Of a stretch of DNA of 43,965 nt, positions 7,411 through 15,120 are shown piece by piece. The translations under genes and the position numbers were made by a program. Numbering within the stretch: position 1 is the stretch's first letter; each line of letters opens with the position of its first letter. The stretch is from NCBI GenBank assembly GCA_025351345.1, contig JANXWB010000072.1:1-43965 (forward strand), read 5' to 3'. The notes beneath the pieces are model-generated. The model saw only the letters and a program-made list of their open reading frames with translations. It had not been told where the DNA came from and ran no database searches. The stretch is from Synechococcales cyanobacterium GL140_1_metabat_312 (GTDB lineage: Bacteria > Cyanobacteriota > Cyanobacteriia > Leptolyngbyales > Leptolyngbyaceae).

Positions 7411-8925
7411 ATGCAAGAAGAGCTAAGTATCCTAATCCAGGCTCAATATCCTTTAATCTACCTCGTCACATCCGAGGAAGAACGTGCAGAGCAAGCGATC
7501 GCCTCGATCGCCGAACAAAAGCCCGAAAAGAAGCTATTTGTTTGGACTCTGACTGGGGGAATTCTTGAATATGGTGGATCCGGTTCACCCCAGAATTCTA
7601 CGAAGCCGCCTCAACTGGCCCTTGAATTTGCAATTCGTCATCGCGACGCAGCCATCTTTGTTTTCAAAGATCTGCATCCTTGCTTAGAAGGTGCAGGCAA
7701 CGCAGAGGTTATTCGTTGTGTTCGAGATGCGATCGCATCCTTCAAAGGGACCCAGAAAACCATCATTCTCATGTCTCCGTTCCAGCAGATTCCGATCGAA
7801 CTGGAAAAAGAAGTAGCTGTGCTTGACTTCGCCTTGCCCTCCATGAAGGAGCTTGAAAGTGTTCTCAATCGTCAGCTAGCCTCAACTAGGGGAAAAGCCC
7901 TAACGGATGAAACCAGAGAAAAGCTGATCAGGGCGACTCTTGGGTTGACAAAGGATGAGGCTGAAAAGGTTTACCGCAAAGCCCAAGTGACCGCTAACAA
8001 GTTGACTGAAGCCGAAGTTGGGATTGTCCTTTCTGAAAAGAAGCAGCTCATTAAGCGTAATGGAATCTTGGAATACATTGAGGAGGACGAGACTCTGGCC
8101 TCTGTCGGCGGACTCGAAGAACTCAAACATTGGCTGACCCAACGATCGAATGCCTTTACAGAGCGTGCTCGTGACTATGGGTTGCCCCAACCAAAAGGAA
8201 TGCTCATTTTAGGCGTCCCTGGTTGCGGAAAGTCATTGATTGCCAAGACCACGGCACGTCTTTGGGGTTTGCCATTGCTGCGTCTAGACATGGGTCGGGT
8301 TTACGACGGATCCACTGTTGGTAAATCTGAAGCTAATCTACGAGCTGCCTTGAAAACCGCTGAATCAATTTCTCCGGCCATCTTGTTCATCGACGAACTC
8401 GATAAAGCCTTTGGTGGTGCAGGCGGATCGGCAGATTCAGATGGTGGTACCTCAAGCCGAATTTTTGGCTCATTCCTCACTTGGATGCAAGAGAAAACCT
8501 CTCCTGTCTTCGTGATGGCGACCGCCAACCGAGTCGAACGTCTCCCTAGTGAATTTCTTCGCAAAGGGCGGTTTGACGAAATCTTCTTTGTCGATCTGCC
8601 AACCGCAGAGGAACGAGGAGACATATTTAAAATTCACCTCATGAAGCGACGGCGCGAGATCGATAGGTTTGATCTTGCCCAACTTGCCAATGTCTGCGAT
8701 GGCTTTTCAGGCGCAGAAATTGAACAAGCTCTGATCGCTGCCATGTATGAAGCGTTTGCTCAGGAACGGGAGTTCACCCAGTTGGACATTATTGCAGCGT
8801 GCCGCGCTACGATGCCGCTGTCCAAGACCATGACTGAGCAAGTCACTGCTCTCAGAGATTGGGCACGCCAACGTGCTCGACCTGCGGCAGCCTCCGTCGC
8901 TGAATATCAGCGGTTGGAGTTTTAA
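7411..8925 (+). CDS. Ycf46/Slr0374-like AAA+ ATPase
   Basis: This 504-residue protein opens like the cyanobacterial and plastid Ycf46 family (ILIQAQYPLIYLVTSEEERA), with an N-terminal domain of about 240 residues and then one AAA+ module. Walker A is GVPGCGKS at about residue 268 and Walker B is ILFIDELDKAFG with its Asp at about 328. A sensor-1-like ATANRVERL and an Arg-rich GRFDEIFFVDLP segment follow. Family members have been linked to inorganic-carbon limitation and stress responses in cyanobacteria, but the substrate is not settled. I chose ATG 7411 (GAGG 12 nt upstream) over GTG 7399. It lies between the ribbon-helix-helix gene and ycf35, suggesting one transcript. Confidence 0.9.
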   Translation: MQEELSILIQAQYPLIYLVTSEEERAEQAIASIAEQKPEKKLFVWTLTGGILEYGGSGSPQNSTKPPQLALEFAIRHRDAAIFVFKDLHPCLEGAGNAEVIRCVRDAIASFKGTQKTIILMSPFQQIPIELEKEVAVLDFALPSMKELESVLNRQLASTRGKALTDETREKLIRATLGLTKDEAEKVYRKAQVTANKLTEAEVGIVLSEKKQLIKRNGILEYIEEDETLASVGGLEELKHWLTQRSNAFTERARDYGLPQPKGMLILGVPGCGKSLIAKTTARLWGLPLLRLDMGRVYDGSTVGKSEANLRAALKTAESISPAILFIDELDKAFGGAGGSADSDGGTSSRIFGSFLTWMQEKTSPVFVMATANRVERLPSEFLRKGRFDEIFFVDLPTAEERGDIFKIHLMKRRREIDRFDLAQLANVCDGFSGAEIEQALIAAMYEAFAQEREFTQLDIIAACRATMPLSKTMTEQVTALRDWARQRARPAAASVAEYQRLEF

Positions 8926-8930
8926 AAAGC

Positions 8931-8950
8931 TTTCTCTCGAAAGAGAGAGG
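8931..8950 (+). other. GNRA-tetraloop hairpin just after the AAA+ gene
   Basis: TCTCTC (8933-8938), loop GAAA, GAGAGA (8943-8948) form a perfect 6-bp stem capped by a GNRA tetraloop, extendable by two T-G pairs, only 5 nt after the stop codon. There is no T-run, so it is not a standard terminator. It could mark an RNA-processing or mRNA-stability point between the ATPase gene and ycf35. Confidence 0.45.
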
Positions 8951-9078
8951 GGTTAACTTTAAATACGCTGGAGCCTTCTCATCAGGGGACCAGGTTAATA
9001 TTAGAGTTAACGGATTGATACGGATTGCTTCGCACAACTGTTTGTCGTTGTCTGCAAATTTCCACGGAGGAAAATCTC

Positions 9079-9429
9079 ATGTCTCACTTTAGCACTCTGC
9101 GCACTAAGGTTTCGGACGCTGAAATTCTCAAGAACTCTCTACGGGACTTGGGCATTACCACTAAGACTGAGGCGGATGTCCGGGGTTACAACGGTCAGAG
9201 CATACGCGCTGACATTGTGGCAGTTCTCGAAGGCGAGTACGACCTAGGCTGGTCTCGGAATACGGATGGTTCGTTCGATCTCATCGCTGACCTGTGGGGC
9301 GTTGCGAAAAAACACAACCAAACTGAGTTGATCAACTCCATCAATCAAAAGTACGCAGTTAATCGGACCTTGGCAGACGTGAAGCGTCCCGGTTTGAGCA
9401 ATGCCAATGTTAAGTTGGTTCTGCAATAA
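9079..9429 (+). CDS. ycf35: Ycf35 / DUF1257 family protein
   Basis: This 116-residue protein matches the Ycf35 family found in cyanobacteria and red-lineage plastids: it begins SHFSTLRTKVSDAEILKNSL, then LGITTKTEADVRGYNGQ, a YDLGWSRNTDGSFDLIADLWG core and a KYAVNRTLADV ending. The biochemical function is not established. GGAGG lies 8 nt upstream of the ATG, which decides the start against longer in-frame options. It follows the Ycf46-like ATPase by 153 bp and is closed by a strong terminator, so the two are probably co-transcribed and may work together. That last point is inference. Confidence 0.9.
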   Translation: MSHFSTLRTKVSDAEILKNSLRDLGITTKTEADVRGYNGQSIRADIVAVLEGEYDLGWSRNTDGSFDLIADLWGVAKKHNQTELINSINQKYAVNRTLADVKRPGLSNANVKLVLQ

Positions 9430-9455
9430 TCCCATTCTCTGCGCGTTCCCAAGCT

Positions 9456-9494
9456 AAACGGGCGGGTTACTTTCGGGTAGCCTGCCCGTTTTTT
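9456..9494 (+). terminator. Rho-independent terminator after ycf35
   Basis: AAACGGGC (9456-9463) pairs with GCCCGTTT (9484-9491), extended inward by GGG/CCT to give about 11 bp, and a T-run follows. It ends the transcript of the ribbon-helix-helix/AAA+/ycf35 unit. Confidence 0.9.
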
Positions 9495-9543
9495 GAGTAA
9501 AGAGGGGATGATAGGCTGAGAGCGGTATTGAAAGGAGTGCGGG

Positions 9544-10395
9544 ATGGGACGTTGGGAGTTAGAAGTCATACATCAGGTGGGCGATCGGGTTCGGATCTGT
9601 GGGACTGAGGCGAAACGTCTTGCTCGATTAGGATTCCAAGTCTATGAAAAAGCGGTTGATGACTATGTGACGGATGTCGATCGGGCCTTGGATGCCTACC
9701 TCAGCAAAGAATTTACAGCCCTATTTCCCGATGATGGATTGGTGACTGAAGAAAACAGTGCATCATTATTAAATTTTTGGCAGCCGTATCCAAGATTGTG
9801 GTGCATTGATCCACTGGATGGGACTCAAGACTTTATTAATGGAGATCCTGGGTATTCCGTGATGGTGGGGGCTATGGAGCAACACCAACCAATTGCAGGC
9901 TGGATCTATGCGCCAGAATATGAGGCATTATATTACGGTGGGCAAGAATTCGGCCTGTGGCAATCCCAAGGAGGCGAAGCACCGCATATCCTACCTCCGA
10001 ATTATTTGAACTACAATCCGACTTTTATTTTGGGTTATAAAGATTTTCAACGCTTTGGGTTAGCATTTCAATCTGCAATCCCCAGTTTAAAGGTTGAGAA
10101 GCGGGCGGGCAGTTTTGGATTAAAAGTTCTGGAAATCTTAACGGGAAAAGCTGGACTTTATGTCTATCTCAATCAACGGGTCAAAGTCTGGGATACCGCT
10201 GCACCATTGGCAATAGCCCGGACTGCTGGACTGATGTGCTGCGATTTAAATGGTCAAGCTTTGCAGTACACCCGAAACAGTCTTGATGTTGAAAGTCTTG
10301 CTCATCGGCAACCGATCGTGATTGGCTGGCAGCCTCTAGTTGAGACTTGGCTACCGACAATTCAGGAAATAGTCAAGAAAATTACCCAAAAGTGA
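9544..10395 (+). CDS. Inositol monophosphatase-family phosphatase, CysQ-like
   Basis: This 283-residue protein belongs to the Mg2+-dependent, Li+-sensitive sugar/nucleotide phosphatase superfamily. Metal-binding signatures are visible: VTEENSA (Glu, near residue 73), WCIDPLDGTQDFINGDPGYS (the DPxDGT motif, near 95-110) and the C-terminal VWDTAAPLAIARTAG (WDxAA). These cover all three motifs, so it should be active. CysQ-type members hydrolyse 3'-phosphoadenosine 5'-phosphate; others act on inositol phosphates or fructose 1,6-bisphosphate. The sequence alone does not separate these. An AAAGGAG ribosome-binding site lies just before the ATG. A Crp/Fnr regulator gene follows. Confidence 0.88.
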   Translation: MGRWELEVIHQVGDRVRICGTEAKRLARLGFQVYEKAVDDYVTDVDRALDAYLSKEFTALFPDDGLVTEENSASLLNFWQPYPRLWCIDPLDGTQDFINGDPGYSVMVGAMEQHQPIAGWIYAPEYEALYYGGQEFGLWQSQGGEAPHILPPNYLNYNPTFILGYKDFQRFGLAFQSAIPSLKVEKRAGSFGLKVLEILTGKAGLYVYLNQRVKVWDTAAPLAIARTAGLMCCDLNGQALQYTRNSLDVESLAHRQPIVIGWQPLVETWLPTIQEIVKKITQK

Positions 10396-10458
10396 GACTG
10401 TTGACTAGAAGACCGGGCACAATGAAGAGGTCGTACTCTTTTGCGCATCGCGGCATCC

Positions 10459-11154
10459 ATGCAAACCGAAGTTGTCAGTGAATTGTTCCCGCTACTTGCT
10501 GCCGCCAACCCTGAAACCCTAGATTGGTTAATGTCAGTAGCTGTTGAACATGAATATCCCGCCGGGCGCGCCGTCCTCATGGAAGATGCGTGGGGGAACG
10601 CCGTGTATTTTGTCACCTCGGGTTGGGTCAAGGTCCGTCGTCATTCCGGAAATGCAGAAGATGTCGCGACTTTGGCCATCTTAGGAAAAGGTGATTTCTT
10701 TGGTGAAATGGCGGTCCTAGATGAATCGCCCCGATCGACCGATGTGATTGCCTTAACCTCTGTTAAACTTTTGAGCATTGCCGCTGGGCGTTTTGTTCAA
10801 ACGTTATTTAAAGATCCTCAGCTTCACCATCGGATGCTCCAACTCATGGTTCGACGACTCCGCCAGACTAATTTACGCTTTCAATTGCGGGATCAAGTGC
10901 CAGCCATAAAATTGATTCATACCCTAGTCTCTCTGGCGGATGCCTATGGTGAAACAGTGGCTACAGGTGTGGAAATTTTTAGTCTTTCTCCAAAAGACTT
11001 AGCTGACGTTTCTGATATTTCGGCTGATGAGGTTTCTAAAATTTTGTCGAAATTACAGGAAAGAGGCTGGGTTCTAATTAAACCCGATCGTCAGGTGATA
11101 CTGCTTCCCAATCTGCTTCAAATGAATCAACTGCTTAACCGATCGACTAGCTAA
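10459..11154 (+). CDS. Crp/Fnr-family transcription regulator
   Basis: This protein of 231 residues has an N-terminal cyclic-nucleotide-binding-like beta-barrel (about 15-130, with GKGDFFGEMAVLDESPRSTDV, close to the family GE-x6-R signature). A dimerisation helix (MLQLMVRRLRQTNLRFQL) and a C-terminal winged helix-turn-helix (LSPKDLADVSDISADEVSKIL) follow. It is not NtcA, whose sequence differs. The effector is unknown; GEMAVL and PRST keep the residues that contact cAMP phosphate in CRP, so cAMP binding is possible. ATG 10459 is used here, but a TTG at 10441 has a GAAGAGG box 10 nt upstream and would add six residues. Confidence 0.9.
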   Translation: MQTEVVSELFPLLAAANPETLDWLMSVAVEHEYPAGRAVLMEDAWGNAVYFVTSGWVKVRRHSGNAEDVATLAILGKGDFFGEMAVLDESPRSTDVIALTSVKLLSIAAGRFVQTLFKDPQLHHRMLQLMVRRLRQTNLRFQLRDQVPAIKLIHTLVSLADAYGETVATGVEIFSLSPKDLADVSDISADEVSKILSKLQERGWVLIKPDRQVILLPNLLQMNQLLNRSTS

Positions 11155-11211
11155 CTAAAACATTCGTCCGATACTTCAGCACTTACGGCATGATAGAGGA
11201 TATTGTTTCTC

Positions 11212-13032
11212 ATGTTTTCCATGGTTTTAGCTGTCGCATCCCCAACAATTCAGTACCGTGTTTCAATGCCCCAACCGACCAACCATCGCTTTGAAATCGA
11301 AGCTGAGGTCAAGGGTGAGTTGGGGTATTGTTTTGAGCTGAAGATGGCGGTCTGGACTCCAGGCTCGTACTTGGTGCGGGAGTATTCACGGCATATTCAG
11401 GATTTTGCGGTACGAGATGCGAATGGAATGTCTGTCCCTTGGAAAAAAATCGCAAAAAATCACTGGAGACTTGATACTCAAAGTGTTCAGACTCCGATCG
11501 TATTTTCCTACAGTCTCTACGCTAATGAACTGACAGTCCGCACCAACCACCTCGATCGGACCCATGGCTATTTCAACGGAGCCGCGACTTTTCTCTATAT
11601 TCCTGGACACGAACATTTGTCGATCGATGTAACTATTGTGTTGCCTGAAGAAAATGTTTTATCTGGAGAACATTGGACGATCGCCACAACACTTCCAGAA
11701 ATTAGTCCAAATACGTTTCGAGCCAAAGATTTTGATACCTTGGTGGATAGTCCCTTTGAGATTGGATTGCACAGTAGATTTGAGTTTGAGGTGCTGGGGA
11801 AACCCCATGAATGGGTGATTTGGGGAAAAGGAAATGTAGATCCAACTCAGCTTATTCTTGATACCCAAAAAATTATTGAAGCTGAGGCCAAGCTCTTCGG
11901 TGGATTGCCCTACGATCGTTATCTTTTTCTGCTGCATTTGAGTAATGGTTATGGCGGATTGGAGCATCGGGATTCCTGCGCGCTAATTTTTTCTAGAAAT
12001 GGATTCAAAAAACGGGAGAGTTATGAAAATTTTCTGACTCTCGTGGCCCACGAATTTTTCCATCTTTGGAATATCAAACGTATTCGGCCTAAAGCCCTTG
12101 AAACCTTCGATTATGATGGCGAAAACTATACGCAGTCTCTTTGGTTTTCTGAAGGAGCAACTAGCTTTTATGACAGCCTGATTCCACTGCGGGCCGGACT
12201 CTATGATGCGAAGACCTATTTGAAAAATATGAGTAAAAGCATCACTCGCTATCTCACAACGCCGGGACGATCGGTGCAGCCGTTGAGTGAGTCGAGCTTT
12301 GATGCGTGGATTAAGCTCTATCGTCCAGATAGCAATACGCCAAATTCGCAAATGTCTTATTATCTCAAAGGCGAAATGGTGACATTCTTACTGGATTTGG
12401 CTCTGCGACGACGGCATGAAAATACCCGATCGTTTGATGATGTGATGCGAAAACTTTGGACCGAATTTGGTCAAAGCGCGGATGGAGAAATTGGATTCAC
12501 GCCGGGGGATTTAAAACGGACGATCGAATCGGTTGCTGGATTTGATCTCACATCGTTTTTTAGTAAATATGTTGATGGGCTAGTAGACCTTCCATTTCAA
12601 GCGGCCCTAGCTGACTTTGGACTCACTCTCGACTCAAATCTGTCTCAAAAACTTCCACCCATCCATGGCGCACGGATTGCTTTAGAAAATGGTAAGACTC
12701 TCATCAAATATGTGGCTTCAAACTCGCCCGCCGAACAAGCTGGGCTGGATGCTGGAGATGAACTTGTGGCGATCGATGGAGTGCGGATCAATCCTGATTT
12801 ACTGAACGATCGGTTACGAGCATCTCAACCGGGAGACACACTAGAAATTAGTTTCTTCCATCAAGATGAGCTACTTCAAACGGTGCTAACTCTCGGTGAA
12901 CCTGAAGCGACTCAGTACACTATTGTTCCGCTCAAAGATCCGACCGAAGCTCAAAAGAAACGGTTTCACGACTGGCTGGGAATCCCATTAGACGAATTAA
13001 TTCTTTCTAGCTTCACAAGGCTTCAATCTTGA
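11212..13032 (+). CDS. M61-family (glycyl aminopeptidase-like) metallopeptidase with PDZ domain
   Basis: This protein of 606 residues follows M61 architecture: an N-terminal beta domain (about 1-160) and a thermolysin-like zinc domain with HEFFH at about 280-284. The zinc-ligand Glu lies downstream in SEGATSFYDSL. A C-terminal PDZ domain (about 490-570) contains NSPAEQAGLDAGDELVAIDG. WNIKRIRPKAL after HEFFH is typical of the family. No secretion signal is obvious, so it is probably cytoplasmic. ATG 11212 is preceded by AGAGGA at about 12 nt; ATG 11221 is an alternative. It likely trims peptides, with PDZ-mediated substrate selection inferred from the family. Confidence 0.92.
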   Translation: MFSMVLAVASPTIQYRVSMPQPTNHRFEIEAEVKGELGYCFELKMAVWTPGSYLVREYSRHIQDFAVRDANGMSVPWKKIAKNHWRLDTQSVQTPIVFSYSLYANELTVRTNHLDRTHGYFNGAATFLYIPGHEHLSIDVTIVLPEENVLSGEHWTIATTLPEISPNTFRAKDFDTLVDSPFEIGLHSRFEFEVLGKPHEWVIWGKGNVDPTQLILDTQKIIEAEAKLFGGLPYDRYLFLLHLSNGYGGLEHRDSCALIFSRNGFKKRESYENFLTLVAHEFFHLWNIKRIRPKALETFDYDGENYTQSLWFSEGATSFYDSLIPLRAGLYDAKTYLKNMSKSITRYLTTPGRSVQPLSESSFDAWIKLYRPDSNTPNSQMSYYLKGEMVTFLLDLALRRRHENTRSFDDVMRKLWTEFGQSADGEIGFTPGDLKRTIESVAGFDLTSFFSKYVDGLVDLPFQAALADFGLTLDSNLSQKLPPIHGARIALENGKTLIKYVASNSPAEQAGLDAGDELVAIDGVRINPDLLNDRLRASQPGDTLEISFFHQDELLQTVLTLGEPEATQYTIVPLKDPTEAQKKRFHDWLGIPLDELILSSFTRLQS

Positions 13033-13394
13033 CGCTGCCACCCTCAATAGTATCAACTTGCAATCGATAACCGTAAAGTAGAGCCATCCCAAGCAAAGGT
13101 TCCGTTTCTGATTCTGCGATATGAATTTCGCGGTACTGCCCGTCCCAAATCACGTTCGCTGCATACAAATCGAACAGTGTTTCACTACTATGTTTCACTA
13201 CTATCGCCCAAAGTAACAATGTCAGAAGCACTCCAAGGCAAATTCAGCGCGGTGATAATTGCAGATGGCAAGGATAGAAATCCGCTAAATCCAGTATCAA
13301 TCACCGTATCGATCACTTGCTGTTGTTTATTCGCATTGCTGACGACAAGAGGAAGCGTGGCTTCACGACGTAAATTCACAACTCCGTAAATCAT
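13013..13394 (-). pseudogene. Clan AA aspartic protease gene split by a 13-bp tandem duplication
   Basis: The first part (from ATG 13394) reads MIYGVVNLRREATLPLVV and then VIDTVIDTGFSGFLSLP, which carries the retropepsin-type DTGFSG active site, and ends at GDSSET-stop. The second part continues in another frame with SSETLFDLYAANVIWDG and LGMALLYGYRLQVD, the usual C-terminal half with the LLGM-type flap. GTTTCACTACTAT occurs twice in tandem (13179-13191 and 13192-13204). Removing one copy joins the frames exactly at GDSSETLFDLY, giving a normal-length protein of about 120 residues. The ATG overlaps the stop of the upstream 91-residue gene (ATGA). The DTG half alone is unlikely to fold. Confidence 0.88.
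13179..13204 (+). repeat. 13-bp perfect tandem duplication
   Basis: GTTTCACTACTAT is present twice back to back with no difference. Because 13 is not a multiple of three, it shifts the aspartic protease reading frame. The perfect identity indicates a recent slippage event or, less likely, an assembly error. Confidence 0.95.
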
Positions 13395-13666
13395 GGATTC
13401 TGTTTCAGACTCCACGCTCCAAAATGATCGACGGCCCGATGTCCGATCCGAATAACCCAGGGTTGAGCATCGGGATATCGTGCAAACAGACGATTCGTTG
13501 AAGGTATTACATTTTCATCGACCTCAAACGCTCCGGTTTCGATGTCGATCGCCACAATTTTTCCATCATTCCCAGCTTCGACTTGCCGCCGAATGCCAGA
13601 CTCATAGAGTTCTTGCCCACGTCGAGCTAATTCTTCTTTGCTGTAACGTCGTTGACGAACTGCCAT
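13391..13666 (-). CDS. Small partner protein of the aspartic protease gene
   Basis: This 91-residue protein starts MAVRQRRYSKEELARRGQEL. The middle, GKIVAIDIETGAFEVDENV, is a likely beta-hairpin, and it ends with a WVIRIGHRAVDHFGAW segment. I recall this type of short protein as common in cyanobacteria and placed just ahead of small clan AA aspartic protease genes, as here with a 4-bp ATGA overlap that implies translational coupling. A toxin-antitoxin-like or regulator-protease pair is one reading, but the function has not been shown. The basic, helical N-terminus could bind nucleic acid. Confidence 0.75.
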   Translation of the reverse strand: MAVRQRRYSKEELARRGQELYESGIRRQVEAGNDGKIVAIDIETGAFEVDENVIPSTNRLFARYPDAQPWVIRIGHRAVDHFGAWSLKQNP

Positions 13667-13742
13667 TGAGTGTCCTCATTACAAGTTGATTTCTTCATTC
13701 TACTGTGGAGAAGCGATCGGGTCCCACGAAGACAGAACGATG

Positions 13743-14378
13743 TTAAGCCAATCCTGCTCCGATCGGGCATTCCAAAATTCCAACCAACACCTGTAACAAG
13801 TCCGTCAAATCAGTTGGAATTCGGAACAGGTTTAGATCTTGGGTAATGGTTTGGCAAGCTGTATCTAACATCGCAAATTGCCAGATATTTCCTAGAGAGA
13901 CGGCACCATAGAACTTCGGCTGATTGGTCATTCCTGTTTTTTCGATCGCAATTAACGCCACCGCCAACTGTGTAAATCCTCGTTGTAAATCTGCATTTTT
14001 GGCCTCAATCACGACCAGGGCCGAAGCCGTCTGAAGCAAATAATCCAATTCTCCCTTCAATTGATCACTGACATTGACACAGTAGAAAACTTTTGTTTTT
14101 GCCTGAGTGTGATGGATTAGTTCCATCAATACCGGAGCAATCAAAAATTCTCGACGGGCCATTTCGCTGGTCAAACTGACATAGGGCAAGCTATCTTCTA
14201 GGCGCGATCGTAGTTCTTCAATTCCACTTAATACCCGTCCCGCTTGCGGTAAATCCATCGCCGCTGCCTGATACTCGTAACCGAAATAACTCAAAATTTC
14301 ATCGGGTTCAATGTTGAGTTCAAAATAATCCGCAAAGGTATAAGACTGATCTGATGCGATCGCAGGAAGTTTTGCCAT
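13743..14378 (-). CDS. PD-(D/E)XK-like protein, cyanobacterial conserved family
   Basis: This 211-residue protein contains GELDYLL (Asp), then about 12 residues later ALVVIEAKNADLQRGF. That is the D-x(n)-(D/E)-x-K pattern of the restriction-endonuclease-like fold, followed by the Gln-containing helix GFTQLAVALIA. Upstream TSEMARREFLIAPVLMELI is also characteristic of this cyanobacterial family. No restriction or methylase partner is next to it, and the family's substrate is unknown. It may act as a standalone nuclease or a catalytically modified DNA-binding protein. It lies 76 bp upstream of the 91-residue gene on the same strand. Confidence 0.65.
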   Translation of the reverse strand: MAKLPAIASDQSYTFADYFELNIEPDEILSYFGYEYQAAAMDLPQAGRVLSGIEELRSRLEDSLPYVSLTSEMARREFLIAPVLMELIHHTQAKTKVFYCVNVSDQLKGELDYLLQTASALVVIEAKNADLQRGFTQLAVALIAIEKTGMTNQPKFYGAVSLGNIWQFAMLDTACQTITQDLNLFRIPTDLTDLLQVLVGILECPIGAGLA

Positions 14379-14445
14379 GATGACCTCAATCCAAAATAGT
14401 ATAAGATAATCAGGCTAAATTTTGTGCCTTCGCGCCTCCTGTCCC

Positions 14446-15120
14446 ATGCAAGCCCGACGAATTGCCCGTGAACTTGCGCTCCTTAGCCTGAGTCAACTCC
14501 CTTCAAAGCCCGAAAAACTCAACGCACAAGAGCTACAGGACATCGTACTGGCCGCCATTCGGACTCTTGCGTCGGAAGCCCGCGAAACCATCGAAGCTGC
14601 TTCTGCTGAGCTTCAGCGTAGTAATGCTCAGATTCTCGACAGCGAGACCCGTGCCGAAGACGTTGAGCGGGCGAAAGTTGTGCTGAATGACGCGATCAGG
14701 CTCACTCAAAAAGCCATTAACCGTTTGGGGCATTGTTTCGAGATCCCCGAATTTCTCCAACTGGCTAACCAAAGCGAAGTCCGTAGCTACACGCTGGAAA
14801 TCGTGGCACGGTTCGTCAAAGATAATAAAGAGATTGACCAAATTATTAGTAATGCCCTAGTAGATTGGCAACTAAATCGACTGGCTGCGATCGATCGTGA
14901 CATTCTCCGAATCGCTGTTGTCGAAATGGGTCGTCTAGGCACTCCGCCTGAAGTTGCAATTAATGAAGCCGTAGAGCTGGCAAAGCGCTACAGTGAAGAA
15001 GATGGGCATCGGTTTATCAATGCTGTATTGAAACGGACTTTTGATCAACTGGGCTTAAAACGATCGAATCGAGCAGGGAAAGCCGTGAAGGAAGAAGGAG
15101 CAAAAGAGAATGACATTTAA
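14446..15120 (+). CDS. nusB: Transcription antitermination factor NusB
   Basis: NusB, with NusE (S10), binds boxA RNA and supports rRNA transcription. The N-terminal ARRIARELALLSLSQLP and the C-terminal AIDRDILRIAVVEM, GTPPEVAINEAVELAKRYSE and GHRFINAVLKR are the classic NusB signatures. The 224 residues include a cyanobacterial insertion (about 40-100, acidic and helical). I chose ATG 14446 rather than TTG 14422 because homologues begin MQARRIAREL. The 3' end overlaps the start of ftsY by 11 bp, so the two are translationally coupled. Confidence 0.95.
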   Translation: MQARRIARELALLSLSQLPSKPEKLNAQELQDIVLAAIRTLASEARETIEAASAELQRSNAQILDSETRAEDVERAKVVLNDAIRLTQKAINRLGHCFEIPEFLQLANQSEVRSYTLEIVARFVKDNKEIDQIISNALVDWQLNRLAAIDRDILRIAVVEMGRLGTPPEVAINEAVELAKRYSEEDGHRFINAVLKRTFDQLGLKRSNRAGKAVKEEGAKENDI

